Shown: positions 62,841 through 64,000 of the stretch, in pieces
Layout: each line of letters begins with the position of its first letter
How positions within the stretch are numbered: position 1 is the first letter of the stretch
Assembly (NCBI RefSeq): GCF_001294335.1
Contig: NZ_LGKG01000001.1
Coordinates: forward strand, 372,001-436,000
DNA: 64,000 nt
Reading direction: 5' to 3'
Source: Streptomyces chattanoogensis
Lineage (GTDB): Bacteria; Actinomycetota; Actinomycetes; Streptomycetales; Streptomycetaceae
Program-made: the position numbers and the translations under genes
Notes under the pieces: generated by a model
The model's input: only the letters and a program-made list of their open reading frames with translations
What the model was told of the DNA's origin: nothing
Database searches by the model: none

Positions 62841-64000
62841 CGGCGGGTCTCCGGCTCCCGGCGGGTCTCCGGCTCCCGGTGGTTCTCCGGCTTCCGACAG
62901 GCCTCCGGCTTCTGGCAGGCCACCGGGTCCCCCTCGGGCGCCCGCGCCCGGTCGCTGATCCGCGCCAGCAGCGCCACAATGATCCAGTTCGTCACCACCG
63001 ACGACCCGCCCTGCGCCAGAAACGGCATCGCCATGCCCGTCAGCGGGATCAGCCCCATCACCCCGCCCGCGATGACGAAGACCTGGACGGCGGGCAGCGC
63101 GGCGAGGCCCACGGCCAGCAGTCCGCCGAACGGTTCGCCGATGCCCAGGGCGGCCCGGAAGCCGCACCCCACGAGCAGCGCGTAGAGCACGAACAGCGCG
63201 GTGAGCCCGGCCAGCCCCAGCTCCTCGCCGAAGGTCGCCAGCACGAAGTCGGACTTCATGGCGAACCCGATCAGCTGCGAATCGCCCTGCCCCAGCCCGG
63301 TCCCCAGCAGTCCGCCCGCCGCGAAGGCGAACAGCGACTGGGCGAGCTGCCCCGGCCCCTCGCCCGCCGCGGTCCCCGCGAACGGATGCAGCCAGTCCGC
63401 CACCCGCCCGTGCACATGCGGCTCCAGCGTCGCGACCGCCGCCGCCCCGGCCGCCGCCAGCAGCAGCCCGGCCGCCAGCCATCCGACCCGCCCCGTCGCC
63501 ACGTACAGCAGCACCACGAAAATCCCGAAGAACAGCAGCGAGGTCCCCAGATCCCGCTCCAGGACCAGGACGCCCACACTGACCAGCCAGATCGCCACGA
63601 CCGGCCCGAGCACCCGGCCGGTGGGCACCCGCAGGCTCCACACCGTGCGCCCGGTGACGTCCAGCGCACTGCGGTTCGCCGCGAGATACGCCGCGAAGAA
63701 GACGGTGATCAGCACCTTGGCGAATTCGCCGGGCTGCAGCGACAGCCCCGCGACCCGGATCCAGATCTTGGCACCGTTGACGGCCGGGAACAGGATCGGC
63801 GCGACCATCAGCAGCAGCGCGAGGGCCGCGCAGAGCGAGGCGCGTTTCTGCAGTGCGCGGTGGTCGCGCAGCAGCACCACCACACCGGTGAACAGCCCGA
63901 CGCCCACCGTGGACCACACCAGCTGGGCGGGCGCGGCGTGTTTGCCGGGGGTCTCCAGATCGAGCCGGAAGATCAGCACCAGGCCGAGTCCGTTGAGCAG
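62837..64000 (-). CDS. FtsW/RodA/SpoVE-family (SEDS) protein, 5' truncated by window edge
   Basis: The visible 387 codons comprise membrane segments of a SEDS glycosyltransferase; the start lies beyond 64000. Family motifs: LERDLGTSLLFFG, and FGEELGLAGLTALFVLYALLVG. The final TNWIIVALLARISDRA leads to a charged tail built from repeated (K/R)(E/K)PE units coded by 18-bp repeats. It polymerises peptidoglycan strands and is paired with the PBP. Confidence 0.95.
   Translation of the reverse strand: MLNGLGLVLIFRLDLETPGKHAAPAQLVWSTVGVGLFTGVVVLLRDHRALQKRASLCAALALLLMVAPILFPAVNGAKIWIRVAGLSLQPGEFAKVLITVFFAAYLAANRSALDVTGRTVWSLRVPTGRVLGPVVAIWLVSVGVLVLERDLGTSLLFFGIFVVLLYVATGRVGWLAAGLLLAAAGAAAVATLEPHVHGRVADWLHPFAGTAAGEGPGQLAQSLFAFAAGGLLGTGLGQGDSQLIGFAMKSDFVLATFGEELGLAGLTALFVLYALLVGCGFRAALGIGEPFGGLLAVGLAALPAVQVFVIAGGVMGLIPLTGMAMPFLAQGGSSVVTNWIIVALLARISDRARAPEGDPVACQKPEACRKPENHREPETRREPETRR
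62841..62930 (-). repeat. 18-bp tandem repeat in SEDS gene C-terminus
   Basis: Five consecutive 18-bp units (62841-62858 to 62913-62930) with the first two identical (CGGCGGGTCTCCGGCTCC on plus). In frame they encode six-residue repeats such as TRREPE, HREPEN and CRKPEA. Expansion and contraction would leave the frame intact. Confidence 0.9.

Noticed and set aside
62841..62930. Possible CRISPR array
   Set aside because: Units are contiguous 18-mers in a coding frame without spacers.

Overview
The window is high-GC actinobacterial chromosome and almost certainly Streptomyces. Codon third positions are strongly G/C, GTG starts and 4-bp stop/start overlaps are common, and actinomycete hallmark genes occur: a nickel superoxide dismutase with its maturation protease (sodN/sodX), a Kgd-type 2-oxoglutarate enzyme, a complete conservon (cvnABCD), a DUF6104 protein and an FxsB-type radical SAM cluster. 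From memory, gene order resembles the S. coelicolor interval from sodN through kgd and lon to the ftsW-like gene sfr. That is recollection, not a search. No rRNA, tRNA, CRISPR array or intact insertion sequence was seen.

1-2.3 kb: the tail of an unknown gene, then a divergent LysR regulator / EamA exporter pair. 2.3-5.8 kb: a lower-GC island with a two-gene minus-strand unit, a 152-aa charged protein and a 633-aa protein that joins a possible aerolysin/ETX-like region to a six-bladed beta-propeller. Upstream lies a decayed, internally deleted copy of the 633-aa gene. The island is flanked by a 56-bp direct repeat of the 3' end of the exporter gene. 5.8-8.7 kb: a small conserved protein, sodN/sodX, and a CGNR regulator divergent from a methyltransferase across a perfect inverted repeat. 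8.7-18.1 kb: an amino-acid ABC importer, malic enzyme, quinone-type oxidoreductase, HutD-like protein, a zinc-finger/TetR fusion, a two-domain ABM monooxygenase behind a textbook SoxR promoter, and an SCO6745/SalK-like protein. 18.4-20.6 kb: PadR regulator, adhesin-like DUF4097 protein and DUF6104 protein.

20.7-32.9 kb is the most interesting block: seven co-directional genes encoding a Trypco1 protein, a trypsin-VMAP protein, a MoxR AAA ATPase, a vWA (SAV_2336-type) protein, a 75-aa candidate peptide precursor, an FxsB-like radical SAM/SPASM maturase and a TIR-NB-ARC-TPR protein. It looks like a regulated protease/STAND conflict or signalling system coupled to a cyclophane RiPP. The peptide keeps an FxsA-like leader but lacks the FxSxx C-terminus.

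32.9-45.7 kb is core metabolism and stress: kgd, an OmpR-type two-component system, a spermidine-synthase-like protein, a rhomboid-like protein, DUF1877, a pentapeptide-repeat protein, lon behind a HAIR-like element, and a GH25 muramidase. 45.9-54 kb: MarR, a PP2C-like protein, the conservon (with a GC-rich hairpin repeat inserted in frame in cvnA) and a styrene-monooxygenase-like flavoprotein. 54-64 kb: a secreted coiled-coil protein, TetR with an AurF-like diiron oxygenase, a divergent ferritin-like diiron protein, an ADP-ribosylglycohydrolase, an ABC ATPase, an HD protein, a class B PBP and the 3' part of a SEDS (FtsW/RodA) gene whose C-terminal tail is made of 18-bp repeats.
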